From Harmothoe impar (taxonomy: Eukaryota; Annelida; Polychaeta; Phyllodocida; Polynoidae): 64,000 nt of DNA. The notes beneath the pieces are model-generated. The model saw nothing but the letters and a program-made list of their open reading frames with translations. It searched no databases and was not told where the DNA came from. Shown here piece by piece: positions 1-12,876 of the stretch. Each line of letters opens with the position of its first letter. Position 1 is the first letter of the stretch. The position numbers were made by a program, and so were the translations under genes. Location: positions 66,270,609 through 66,334,608 of the forward strand of contig OX381709.1 in assembly GCA_947462335.1 (NCBI GenBank). Reading direction: 5' to 3'.

Positions 1-120
1 CGGAAGTAGGTCACTTCCGGTCACGTGACCTATTTGAATTTCCCGCCAAAAGGGAGGCCTCTCATTGGCTGCTTTTGAATTTCCCGCCAAAAGGGAGGCC
101 TCTGATTGGCTGCAGGTCGA
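1..120. promoter_or_regulatory. Promoter-like patch with paired ETS, E2F and CCAAT motifs
   Basis: The left edge holds two ETS-type motifs (CGGAAGT at 1, ACTTCCGG at 13), a palindromic E-box TCACGTGA at 21, two E2F-like TTTCCCGCC sites (39-47 and 80-88) and two inverted CCAAT motifs ATTGG (64-68 and 105-109). The E2F+CCAAT part is an imperfect 41-bp tandem duplication. This combination is typical of TATA-less housekeeping or cell-cycle promoters. No ORF follows on the right, so the gene it serves may lie left of the window on the minus strand. It could also be a repeat family carrying these motifs. The function is inferred from motifs only. Confidence 0.4.
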
Positions 121-203
121 TTGAGTAATAAACAGTACTTAACTATAGTCCCGTTCCGATACATACTATACTACTTATACCATTAGTATACATTCTACTT
201 TAT

Positions 204-300
204 GTGCCATGTCCGTCGATTTTTAAAGGGGCCGTGTCGCACGTGTCGATTTTTAAAGTCGCCGTGTCGCGCGTGTCGATTTTTACCCATGTAGAGGCAC
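204..300. mobile_element. Short diverged MITE related to the 223-bp elements at 48.5 and 52.9 kb
   Basis: This 97-bp segment ends in TACCCATGTAGAGGCAC, the exact 17-bp terminal repeat of the two 223-bp elements further right, and begins GTGCC. The interior repeats TCGATTTTTA followed by CGTGTCGC-type motifs, as in those elements (reverse complement). No clear target duplication flanks it. It is probably an internally deleted, older family member. Confidence 0.6.
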
Positions 301-2678
301 AAAGATGGTGTGTCAGCTAAATATTTAGAGATTTTTTAGTTTTATCATATTACTATTGTATATCCTATCCCATACATCTTCCCTAACTTTAAAATGATTG
401 GCATTGTCTATGAGATGAGCACATGCAGTGCAATATATTTTACTGTAGGTCGACACTAAAACTGTCTATGTTGTGGAACTGCATGGCTCAGTGCTTTCTC
501 TACCAGGCTAGTTTCCCCTGTACTCACCTGGGGGAGTGACTGAGTCAGTGAGGTGAATAAGCAACATTATTTTCTATATCAAATCATGCATTTATACACA
601 AATATATTTGACATTGAGCATTGCATGTCAGCTAAAATAATAACAAAACCCTTGACATTAAAATTAAATCCGTTTTGAAGAAAAGATTTGGGAAGTCTAT
701 TAGCTGATATACCATCTTTAAGGCTCAATCGCAGCAGGCAAATTGCCAATACAATATACTATGTGTACAATAACATGAATAAGCCCCTGTGATCGTGGAA
801 ATGACAGGATACACTTTATATTGAATCACAGTAGCGAATTTGACCTGGTAAAACGTAGTAGATATGCCAACTTGGGAATCAATGTCTGAGTCCATGCAAA
901 CAATATTTCAATGGTTCCTTGAGTAGACTGGCACTTGGATTCATTAATACTAGAGGCCTCTTAAATATATAATTCAGGAACCTTCCTCAAGTTTCATGTA
1001 ATTCCACACCAGGATGTTTGGGAATAATGCCTTGCACGTGTTTGTGGCCAACCTGTTGTAGGCAATAATGTTGTCTAACGGACCATGTTGTCATCTATGT
1101 GCCAACTATTCTCATTGAACGTCTTTGCCTCCCACTCAGGCACTACCTGGGTAGGAAATGATTGAGGTCTGCTCTATTGTCCAGCTGACTGTGAATTATA
1201 TGAGAGACTTCTGGGTTGTTTGCTTTCTTAAGGTAGGTCATAGTGTAGGTGGAGGAGGTGCATGCTTTCCGGTCCAATTGGGAAGGCAGTATTGGTCTGT
1301 GGTCACGGCCAGTCAATAGAAGTACCACATACACCCAAAGTCATAAAACTATTGACATGTATAGTTGTAGGTAGGACTTTTCATGAAGTACACCATTATA
1401 ATTATATTCATGTTAGCTTACATTGCAAATCAAATATTTGATAATAATCGTGTATTGTTCTCGGTGATGACCCATATGCTTTGTGTTTTAGATCGGCCAG
1501 CCGGGGTCTTGGCAGACTCGTCGGCAGGTGGGTATACATGTATACGGAATGCCGTAGATAGCTCAGACCGGTTGACGTCTGCTAGCTAGACACTACTAGA
1601 TATTTTGTAGAAAAATTAAACGATGTTTTCAATGTGTTTTTATGTTCCCCAGTAGCGGACATGTTCTACGTGATAGACGCATTGTTATGTCCATTACAGA
1701 GGATTATGTACACTTCATAATTCAACAGGTCATTTGTCATGGAATATACATATAGCTCTAGTGATATGATTTCACGATATAGTTATAGACCATTTTTATT
1801 AGGCATGAATTATATAGACGGTATGGCTTATATGTGTGAACATTTTCTCGGAAAGGTCCTTTGTTAGATGTAGATAAAGGTTGCATATACACATGTCGTC
1901 CGTAGCATACCTCGATATCACTATGTTATACACAACATGATATGATATGTACATGTTCTTTGGGGGTATGCCACCCAGTTATGTCTATAGTAGTGGTTAT
2001 AAAATGTTCTAAAAGTCAACAAAACATGCAACATGCACCTGAAGTGTACGTCATTCCAGATTTGGTACACGGGCCCATATATCAGGAACAACCGGAGACC
2101 TTTTGCCCAAACCCAATAAAATATGTCCACGTGTAACCAATAAAGCAGCAGCTATCTTTAACATTTGGTCTATAAAAACCTTTAGAGCTCTTTATATCAA
2201 CATACTTGTTGCTCTGAAATTTACAAAAAGGAAATGAGAACAACTAGACAGTTTATCATCAGTCTTAACGCAGTGTTTTCTGGTCAATTTTTAGGTCGGT
2301 TTTTGGCCATCTGGAAAACATTTTTCCATTTTTCCGGATGAGAAACGTCCTTGCTCCATAGGCTACAATGTGATTAAAATTGCCCCAAAATTCGACTGAA
2401 ACAGCTATCGTCCGAGGGTTGAGGTTATAAGTCACTCACTAAGCCAATCCCAGCAATTGACAGGGTGCTACGCTTCTAGTGATCAAATAACACAGCTTCC
2501 TACTGCATATAGCTGTGAAAACCAATTCACATACCTACCTCCTGTGTATAGGTACACATTTAGTTTTAATATTACACCAAGGGTTTTAGTGGAATGTATT
2601 CTGCATGATCCCTGAGAGTTTAGCACCCCTGTGGAGAAGAAGGTCACAGAATGTTGAGGGGTGCTCACTCTGCTCTCA
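301..2678. other. AT-rich non-coding stretch
   Basis: I see no convincing gene here. ORFs are short and have no recognisable domains. The only splice-framed GC-rich island is the 36-nt candidate at 1492-1527. The stretch may be intron or intergenic DNA upstream of the ALP/Enigma gene. Confidence 0.5.
1492..1527 (+). CDS. Candidate 36-nt cassette micro-exon
   Basis: A GC-rich 36-nt block stands out in AT-rich surroundings. It is preceded by a good acceptor (TTTGTGTTTTAG) and followed by a donor (GTGGGT). Its length is a multiple of three. In the frame needed to join the ALP/Enigma exon at 12877 it reads SASRGLGRLVG plus a split Arg codon, with no stop. It could be an upstream linker exon of that gene, but there is no homology support and the match may be chance. 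Confidence 0.22.
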
Positions 2679-3652
2679 CCCTGTAAACACAGATACGTAG
2701 CTCTGACGTAATTCTACGTAGATTTGGGGTGCAAACTACGTATTTTGAGAAGGTTTATGAACGTCAAAACGTGAAGGTTTATTAACGTTCAATGGACGTT
2801 TAGGTCGGATTTACGTTTTTCTACCTCATTCTGACGTAAATAAACGTTGAAATAAAAATACTCTGACATATAACTATACATAAAATAGCTGTACTTAGCC
2901 ATAGATCTGGTATATTTAAGTACATAACTATAGTCTAGTTATGAACCTCTATTTATTTCACATTAAATTTGTTTGCCCTCTTTGAACAACCTGATATACA
3001 CAGTGTCCCTTGCAGATAGATAGATAGCTATAGTTTTAAAACCGATACAGCCAAAGGCTGGTCAGCAGGTTCACAGGGCCCATACGGACCGAACCTAATG
3101 TCCCTTGCTCTAGTTATACATATACACTAAGTTTGGCTGCACCAGGGCTTTGTATTTATTTTACCACCAGCAATGTGGTGTAACCGTGTTTGATTGGTTA
3201 AAAATGCCCTAGTACATATATTTTACATGAACTATTTACATTTACACTTACATATATGAATATCAAATGATTTGTGGTTAATTTTCATAACATTAAAATC
3301 ATAACAATGCAGAGATCACTGGTTTTAATGCAGCAAATCTGCTCAAGTGCAGCATATTTCTCGCTATACCTGATAGTGCTACCACCTAGTGGAGCACTGA
3401 GGAGTTATTTGCACAATTTAAGTTGAGGAAATACGTATTTTCAACGTAGATATACGTAGGTTTATTACGTTTATTTACGTTTGAAAGAGGTAGAAAAACG
3501 TAAATCATGTTTAAACGTTGGTAGAACGTCAATAAACCTTCACGTTTTGACGTCCACAAACCTTGAAAAAAATCGTAGATCAAACCATTGGTTGGATGCA
3601 AACCTACACAAACCTGTTAGCTACGTCAGAATTACGTAGTGTGTTTACAGGG
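2679..3652. mobile_element. 974-bp non-autonomous DNA transposon with long inverted ends (copy 1)
   Basis: The element begins CCCTGTAAACAC and ends GTGTTTACAGGG. The outer ~170 bp at each side are imperfect inverted repeats full of TACGT/ACGTA motifs. A second copy with the same ends, interior phrases and size lies at 60632-61558. The flanking dinucleotide CA is present on both sides, suggesting a 2-bp target duplication, though this is weak. There is no transposase ORF. Confidence 0.75.
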
Positions 3653-6600
3653 CAGTACTGCCTCAGAGGTTGGATCCCTGGGCTGGATCCCAGGGCTGGA
3701 TCCCCCCTGACCTTCTCCTTCAGGAGGATCCACAAGTAACCATGCCACAAGGTACCAATAGGCATACCTAGCCCCAGATCTAACCTCACGTCTTATTCAG
3801 GTTGTACCCCAGGTGCCTTCAAACCATCATAGGTGTGTATCGTGCTGTCTACCAACACCCCTGGTAACTGATTGAACACAGGGGTACTCGCCATTCAGCA
3901 TGTGCTCTTAGAGACACCCACCGAACTGAAGTAGTCAGGGCTTTCAATATTCAACTTGGGGTTGGAAAAAATAAATAGAAGAAATGAATGCGTGCAATTA
4001 TGCGGTTTTAGCTATACAAGTTATGAACAAAACAGCACGATGTATCAGTATGCAAATTCATTTAAAAGTAGTGAAGAGCACCACTGATTCGGTCTAAAAG
4101 TCTGTGCAGTGTTAGTAAATCCAGATATGAGGATATTTGTGCCATGGAGACATGGCTTGAAAGTAGACTATTTGATGGCATACGTAAGGCCAGTACTATT
4201 ACTAATCATCAGAATTATATGGGGGAATTCTCGCAGTGCTATGGGAAAACATGGTTTCCTACAGTAGAATTTGTTGTTTAATTATCCGACAAAGGGAAAT
4301 GAATATGCAAGGGTCCAATTTTAAACTTTTCATTAGCATTCTGCTGGTCCACGGTCAGGTACACCTGTGCAGACAGGATATAGGTGGGTATGGATCTAAG
4401 CTAGAGATGCATACTGCCAGGTAGTCATGTACCCGGAGGGGTTGGGCAGGTATACCTACCATGGCTGATAGTCCCCTCACCTTTAACAGGTTGTACAGCC
4501 TATACCTACCGCAGTGAGGGGCTGGTCATAATGGTTGGACCTGTAACATGCTCCTTAGATCAGAACGTACTACTTCTCCTCGCCAGCAGCTAAGAAAGAG
4601 AACTTCTTACTCGACCCAACAATTGGGCATCTGTGTAAACCATTAATTTTGCTGTAGTTCTTACCATGGCCTCTGGGAAGATGGCTTTGTTGCTGTCTGA
4701 CTGGTAGATCACTTCATGACTTCCTGAGGAACTGAAAGACCCGCATTATATAGTTCCTTCATTAAGTGCAACAGGGTCCATAAAGTATTAAACACAATGC
4801 ACTATGTCATAGAATTCACATAGGGGCCCCCATAGGTTTTTTAAGATATGTACAGAAATATATTAATGTTTCAATATTGAGCCTGTTAGTATTAAACCAC
4901 GACTGTAGACTGAGAACCTGCTTGCTGAGTCAGGTAAAACAGCAGCAGGAGAAGCCTGTCTACTGACCTGGGTGGGGGTTGTGGTACACCGTTAGGATGG
5001 GGTAAGACTGAAGACTCTGGAGGATGAACCAATCTGTTGGTGAGCGGTGGAGGTGTGGAGCGAAGGTACAGAAGAAGGGTAGGGTCAGAGAGGTCTGCAC
5101 CAAAAGCACAGTACTAGCCCTAGGTGATATCTACATGGTAAACATGTCTAGAATACACTGAGGGAAACATGCTCCAAAGCAGACCAACTGCAATCAGCTA
5201 TGGCAGAAAACGGTGGCCTGGTTTCACCAATCTATAGATATTATAATGTTTGTGGATTACATTATTTGCTTTATATCATCAGAGCTTTTCTCACTCCCTC
5301 CACCAGCCAGAACAGTTTCAGCTAACTTTAAGCAGATAATTTTCAATTATCCTCAGAGGTGCCATCCATTCTCTGCTAAAACTTATGTAACCTATAACTT
5401 CAGAAGTCGGTCAGGCCAGGCTAAGCTAATACAACAAGCACTGGTTGAAGCTTGGAGTTGGAAGTGAACTGCTCAGCTCCTCCTTGCAGGTTGTGCCGTA
5501 GGTTAACCCAGTGCCCCCTGGTAGCAGGGCTGAGCAGAGACTGGGGAGTCCTCCTCCTGCTCCTCCTCCTCCAGGAATAGACTAAGTACACCGTCTGCAC
5601 GACATGAGTAAATATAACTAGACTATATTGTAGTCAAGTGGAGACCCGACTCACGGTCATATACCATTATATACAGGAGACTCGTGGATCCATACCCTGG
5701 GTTTGTGGGGTGTAGATCCCACAGGTTAATTTAGATTATAGACTGGGACTTTGAGAAGCTCTTACAGTAGCAGGACATTGGGTTTGTCTTGACTTAGTAG
5801 TGGAAGGGTGCAGCTCAGGGCCAGGGCCCCATCTCTCAGTATACACGAACTCAGGCGTTATGTGTATATAGACAGATAACCATGGTATGACTGAAAACAA
5901 CCGTCGGTTTCTGTCAGTAATAGAATAGTCCACTAACAAAATCCAGAGGCGCATCTCTTCAGAACATTAATAGGGGCATCTGGAATAGTTATAAACAGCT
6001 TGTGAGGGTTGCATAAAAGGTTTCTTGTCCAGAGGAATAACCCAAATATCTGTGGTGTTTGTGGAATTGGGCTGCAACATATGAGACTTGCTGTTGGATG
6101 AGATGAAGATGATGTGTTGGTTTGTCAGAGTGGGCATTCCTCTTTTCTACACTATGTTCTTCATTTTATACATATGTTTTCCTTTATAGTTGAGTTAATT
6201 AATTTACTTAGATGTTGCAGGGAAATATTAGGTCAGAGGAGACATGTATACTGAAGGTCATGACAATGTCATCAGCTGTCATGAGAGAGTCACCTTCATC
6301 ATGGTAAAGAAACATTCGTCCTGTTCTCACCAAATCCACAAGTAGGATCTATGCAATAGAGTTCTACAAAATGTGACCATAACATAGGTAAAGAGGTCAG
6401 GGGCTACAGTATCAGAGGGCAGTACATACAATATATACCAGACTTATATACATGTAGCATTCCAGCAGAGAACACCAGCTGAACATAATCCCTACAGGAG
6501 TGTTTGTCATAAGTATATATACATCTGTTTGAATGTATCATGGTCTGCAGTAGGTTTGTAGGACATAACACAATAAAAACGTACAATAAAGTTTGCTTTT

Positions 6601-9600
6601 CTGAAGCTATAAGGTGATTCAACAATGTAGCATAGCTAGGGGGCATACATACGGTTTGCCTTGGCATAGATCGATACAGTGTTATTCCATTAACACCAAT
6701 GCCATTGATACAGTGCAACACCTGTAATATGTAGATATACAGCTGTACAACACAAGCTCATCATAATTTAGCCCAGTGTCCACCAGTCCACTGGCTACAA
6801 CCAGCGACACACCACACATGTCGCTTCATCGTGACCATTGTATTTCTGCTATTGTTAATGTACATGAGTCTCACATATTTTTATGATATACAGAGTGTAT
6901 ACAACGATAGCACAAAGTCACACTCAACTTTTGTAAGGATATAATATACTGCCCTATATATAATAATAGTCCTCGATATGCTCTTTCATAAAGCATGCAT
7001 ATGGGCTACTTTATAAATGATAGGAGCACATAATATCCAATATGTATATGTAGGTCCAAATGCAACAGAATACTCTATAGATAGGGCATGCAGCCTGCAT
7101 GGTGGAGGTAGGCTAGGAGTGGGCAGTGGTACTATTTGTTTCCTTTGGGATCCAAGTAGGGCCAGGGTTTCAGTGTGGAAGGCAGGGGGTTAAGTCGGCA
7201 GGCGTACGTGTGGCCTCTACCTCCCCCTGCACTCCAACACATACATACCTAGCCACATGTGTAGGTTACATGTTGCCTGGAGGAAGAGGTAGAGCCATGA
7301 TAACCTTCTTCCACACAGCCCTAATATACCGTGGTTGTAGACTAAATAGTGCAAGGGTACTGGTGCCCTGCCATAACACTATCTAGGCACCCCGACTTTC
7401 ATGATAGGATAGCTTCACCATAAGATTGACACACACCTTGAGACGTCTTTGGCCTTAGAATCTATGAAAAAATAGCAAATGTGTTAAATCGGGAGAAAGC
7501 TTCGGGACATACAAATAAACATGAGAACAATTGTTAAATCACATAAGATTGATTTTCTCTACATATGCCATGTATCCCTTTGTACCAATGGTAGAGAGGG
7601 GGCCTCCTGGACCAGCTGGCGGAGCAGTGGCAGCCAGGTCTAAGTCTATTTGCCTTCATCTGGGGTTGATCCCTCTTGGACTATGTGCCGACCTGTGTGG
7701 GTCCCTGGTTGATCCTGTTATAGACCAATAAGCCCATCTGGATTACTTACATCCACACCAGGACGTGTTAGGTGGGAGCTAGTCAGCCTATAGTGTCATG
7801 AGAGGGAAGCATTTCGCAGATAGTGAAAAATGCAGACAGATGATAATGTAGTTGATTTGCAAATAGAGATTGACCTTTACTTGAAATAAATGGGTCATTG
7901 TGATCACCTCTTGTTCCGCTCTTTATGTATAGAAATATAGATGGGGGAGGGGGTTCATATGAGATATGTATATATACAAAAAGTCTGTAAGGTATATTGG
8001 AAACCAACCACAGGTATATAGGAAATTTAGTCGTACTTAATTGTCAGATAGGCTCTCACCCTTTGGCAGTGAACTACTGACAGACAAGTGGGAGATACTG
8101 TTACACAGCACTGGTCTATGCCAGAGTAAGCACAGGTCGCGCCCTGTCCCGTTAATGTAACCACCAACCACAACATGATTAAATGTAGCATGGTGGAGCG
8201 TGGATGTGAATCTGCATGGTGGTTCCAATGTGCATTCAAGTCATTGTATTCAACTGCGTTACCATACACCCAGGGCTCCTCTAATTCGGTGCATGTTGCT
8301 GTAAAGGTGGACCATTAAAGTCATTATGTTCTTATGGGGGTTAGCAAATCAATTCATGTTTTTTTGTTTTTTTTTGTTTTTTTTCGGGGGGGGGGGGGGT
8401 GGTCCATAGGCAGTGTGAGGACAAAACTCCCGTTCAAAACGACCCTTCCCTTGTGAAATTGTTTCCTTTGGAATAGTCACAGCAGGAGCTCATCTAGGAA
8501 TACAACGGTTATCCACACACAGCAATGATGAGTCCCTTCCTGGATCTTCAATAGATCATCACAGAGACACCACGTGCCTCTACACTCATGCATGGAGATG
8601 GGAAAACCTATATTTTCAATTATTTTCACTTAAATTGAACGTTTAAGGGATTGATGCCATCTAGAGGCACCAGCTGGACATGCACTTGCATATTGAAAGC
8701 AAGGTATAATTGGAGCTTACAGCATTTAGAACTAAGTGATTACTGTATATTTTATATACATGTAGATACATCAATTGTGCATTCATGTACATGACCTGCT
8801 ATGGTGATAGTGGCAACCATAATATTCTGCTAAGTGGTCTTACCCGGATCTGACCCCCTTAGCACACATTGAGCACACACCCAGAGATACATCCTTATAT
8901 GGCCTTGATGCATAGTGATGTGTTATAATGTGATGTGTGCGTCATGAAGAAAACTTCTAAGCCTTTCTAACAGAGATAAACGATGCAAAGACATGACAGA
9001 CATCGGTATTGATATAACGCTGACCTGAGATAGTAGTCGTTCTTTTACAAGGGAAACATGTTGACACTATAGGTACAAGTGTGTCATGAGGTAAAGAAAA
9101 CGTAGAGGTGGACTAGAATGTGTTGGGAATTTAAAGCACGAGGTGCATCGGTGCTGTCACTCTATATTTTTAATATCTGAAATACCTAGTCAAAACCTCG
9201 AGACTACTCAAAGAACTCTGCAGATGCTTCAACTGTCATATAAATGAATAGCCTTAAATAAAAATTGCTTTTATTGACAACAAAAGGGACGTCATTACTG
9301 ACCGATGTGTCAAGCATAAACAGAATGATTCACCTCACCACGATAGTGTAAAATCTCTTGAAACCCCTCAGGAGCTTTCAATATGACAGAACTAACCCAT
9401 TATCATAGCTATCTGGTTCCTAAACTGAGAGGTGCTACCTGTGCTGTACCAGGGAGCAGGGACAGTGTCAGGGTGAGTGCCCAGGCCCCTCCCCGAGTAG
9501 AGCCCATTAGGGGCCTGGTCAAGGATGGGGGATCGATGGGTGTAGGTTTGTGTTTTTGTCTTACCACGTCAACCCCGCCCAATGGTGTGTATTATTGATG

Positions 9601-10973
9601 ACAACAAGACTGGTGGTCTACACAGGGCTGTGGTCAAGTCAAACCATCAAAGGCCACAACTGGGTCAGTTTATGGTTTGTCAATATGTACACTAGACACA
9701 CCAGAGGGCTGCTGATCGATAGATGTTGATCCAACTTGTTGTATAGCATGGAAGAACTGTTATAGCTGCCGTGGTACCTACCTCACTCACTAAATTAACT
9801 GAAGAGTTACACCACACAGTTAGACCTAAACAGACGCTGCTCTTCTCATTCACATTGGCGGGAACACTAGATAGGAGGGATCTAGGGGTTTAATGAATAA
9901 ATGTATTGGCATTTTACAGACTGTAAGACATGCATTCATTTTAAACTGCATAATATTGACCATATACCTTTTACATTGTTTCTTTTGGATATAGGTATAC
10001 ATATATAACACAGCTCTGAAGGTTAGATAACTTGTCATAACTTATACCAGTATACTATGGGGATATACCTGTATGCAACAGAAACAAAAGTAGGCCTTCA
10101 CCGTGACACTAGAAGTTAACTGTCTCTATCACCTGTTGCTGGGAGTATACAGGGCCTTATCAGATAGCCCTCAAGGGCTCGGTATGTCGGCGTTTGTTTT
10201 ATCATTTTATCATGGGCGAAAACAAGGATTAGGCACTGTTATGATAAAAGAGTGGATGTGTCTATGTGTCATATTGAACAACTATGGTGGACGGCATCAT
10301 AAGTGGCAGGCCTGAGGGAGTTATGAGTGTTATGGTTGTGATGAGTTATGGGGCAGCACACATGGACTTTGGTTAACGTTATAGGCCACAACTAGCCTAA
10401 TTAACATCATATGAAGTAGGTGTTTAAGATACCATAAATCGTCATCATCATGATGGATTTGCAGAGCACTTTGTTATGAAAGAATATGAATATGTAATCA
10501 ATTAAATACGGCTTTCACCTGATGAGACCCTTCGAGTTATTTTCATTACCACATGATAGAGCTAGAGACAATGCCTCTGTAGACTTACTTTGGTTTTCCT
10601 AGGATTCGAATTATGAGTATGATTATGTAATAGAAAGTTTGCTCCATGATATGTCACATAAGTCGTTCATTGTTCACCTTAGGTTCGTTTGTTAGCAGTA
10701 CCTAGAATTAGGCCAGCCTCCATTTATACAATTAGTTGTCAAGGTAGACACAACAAGCGCAGGGTCATGACCTCTGATGGGCAACACTGGTCACGTGTCA
10801 TGTCACATGTTACTCACTCAGGTGGAATTCGAGTCACGTGACCTGCTACTGTCCAGACTCCTCAATTAGTCCTCCTGCATCTGTGTCAATTTGCACCTGC
10901 AATAAACGACTTCATACACAAAAGTAGAATTTTGGAAATTGTCATACCTTTCAAACCAGTTGTGAAATATGAC
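3653..10973. other. Long stretch without a recognisable gene
   Basis: Only short ORFs without recognisable domains occur, on both strands. A homopolymer tract (T-rich then 14 G) lies near 8357-8400. A CTCCTCCTGCT-type short repeat is near 5550. The stretch is AT-rich with scattered microsatellite-like sequence, and I saw no RNA gene. It may be intron or upstream DNA of the ALP/Enigma gene. Confidence 0.5.
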
Positions 10974-11640
10974 CAGACATTCAGTGGTGAAACACGGCCT
11001 GTTTCAAACAGACCAGACCTAAAGTAGTGAAACATACCCTGCCAGACCAGACAGTGAGTGGTGAAATATGACCTGCTTCAAACAGACCTGACAATGAGTG
11101 GTAAAACATAACCTGCCAGACAGGACAGAGAATGGTGAAACATGACCTGCTTCTAACAGAAGAGGCAGAGAATGGTGAAACATGACCTACTTCTAACAGA
11201 CCAGATAGAGAATGGTGAAACATAACCTGCTTCTAACAGACCACGCAGAGAATGGTAAAACATAACCTGCTTCTAACAGACCAGGCAGAGAATGGTAAAA
11301 CATGACCTACTTCTAACAGACCAGGCTGAGAATGGTAAAACATAACCTGCTTCTAACAGACCACACAGAGAATGGTAAAACATAACCTGCTTCTAACAGA
11401 CCACGCAGAGAATGGTAAAACATAACCGGCTTCTAACAGACCAGGCAGAGAATGGTAAAACATGACCTACTTCTAACAGACCAGACAGAGAATGGTGAGA
11501 CATGATCTGCTTCTAACAGACCAGATAGAGGATAATGAAACATATGACCTGCTTCTAACAGACGAGGCAGTAAGGAATGACACATGCCTTGCCGCTGCCA
11601 GGTCAGACAGTAAAACATGACCTGCTAGACCAAACAGTGG
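10974..11640. repeat. Minisatellite, 40-bp unit, about 16 copies
   Basis: A tandem array has the unit core GAGAATGGTAAAACATAACC followed by TGCTTCTAACAGACCA. The period is exactly 40 bp in the centre (11160-11520) and copies are more diverged and slightly shorter or longer at both edges. The short minus-strand ORFs across it are by-products of the repeat. Confidence 0.9.
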
Positions 11641-12876
11641 TCAGGCATTTAATGCATGGTAGAGTGTGTCTTAATTCACACTGTACAGCTGCCTGATAAC
11701 AAGTGACATGATAGAAATTATTGTTGCTGTGATATCGTACCTGGAATGGAATCTAACCCAAAGTAGACCAGTGTCAGAACCTTGAGCTGTGATGCATGTG
11801 ACATACGTGTATATAGTCAAGAATTAGAAGAACAAGCAGGTAGAATGATACAGGTTGTTACCAACCATGTAATGTGGGTAGGTTGTCATACAGGTGCTAT
11901 TATATTGGAATGATGTTGGTAGTCAGGACATCCCACGCACTGGTATACTGTCCTTATTATAGACACCACATCTGTCCCCTAGCTCTAAGTATGTGAGGTG
12001 TGGTGTGTAGAACGGCGAAATGGGGACAAGCCAAGTGAAGAAAACAGCAAAGGTATGCACAGGCCAGAGAAGTCAACGTGTTCATGCAAACATATAAGGC
12101 TGCCAATTGAAATGTGAATGTCTATATATGAACTGTCTAATGGCTGTGACAATTGACGAAATTCGTGGTACGACCGCTCTTGGTATGATTACACAGAATA
12201 GACCTTTCTATGTCAAGATAAATGTAATGATCACCTTATCTTACTTTAACATCAGTGGGGTGATGGGTGGGGAGAGGGGGTGTTTGTCTATAGGTCATGT
12301 GTACAGCATTGAGTGTAGAGGCTGCAGCCAAGCAGGCCTTACCAGGTCAGCCATGTTAAGGTGGACACAGTCTGCTGAACACGCTTTTATACACTGGGAC
12401 ATTATAGTGAATTATACCCTGACATGTGTAGATGGTCCTCTTCTCCGGGCCTCACCCATCACCTGCCCTATTCGTGTGATGCTTAGTGACATAATAATAG
12501 ATGTCTATATACATAGATGTCCTTCATGCTAGACTTCTGGCAATGCATGGCTGATACATATTTTGTTAACTAGTGTCTACATGTAGGCATTGTGTCTCTA
12601 GTTTAGTTGGCATGCTGCAGTACATGCCACCTTTTACACTATAGGGTGTTCTGGTATGTAATACGTTAACAGTCAGTGTCAGAAAGCCTTACACTTTTAA
12701 ATGCTGAATATGTGTACAGAAGATTACAGCAATATTTGCATTATCTTACAAGGCATCTCAGTATCTGAATAGCATTACCATGTGTATTTATTACAAATAG
12801 AAATGTAAATTATCCTGAAGTATGTCCAAATTAGACACGAAAATAGCTAATACCTTAATTGTGTTGTGTTTTACAG
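11641..12876. other. Probable intron or upstream DNA of the ALP/Enigma gene
   Basis: A 141-codon ORF at 12107-12532 has no domain and no coding-like composition. A 42-nt splice-framed block at 12011-12052 cannot join the next exon at 12877 in frame. Nothing else is supported. Confidence 0.4.

Noticed and set aside
10974..11640. Regular repeat considered as a CRISPR-like array
   Set aside because: Repeats are contiguous 40-bp units without unique spacers, in a eukaryotic context; it is a minisatellite.
12011..12052. A 42-nt splice-framed block reading NGEMGTSQVKKTAK
   Set aside because: The frame needed to join the next ALP/Enigma exon at 12877 contains a stop, and no other partner was found.
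12107..12532. 141-codon ORF upstream of the ALP/Enigma exons
   Set aside because: No domain, no coding-like composition, and no splice context; length is within chance for this window.
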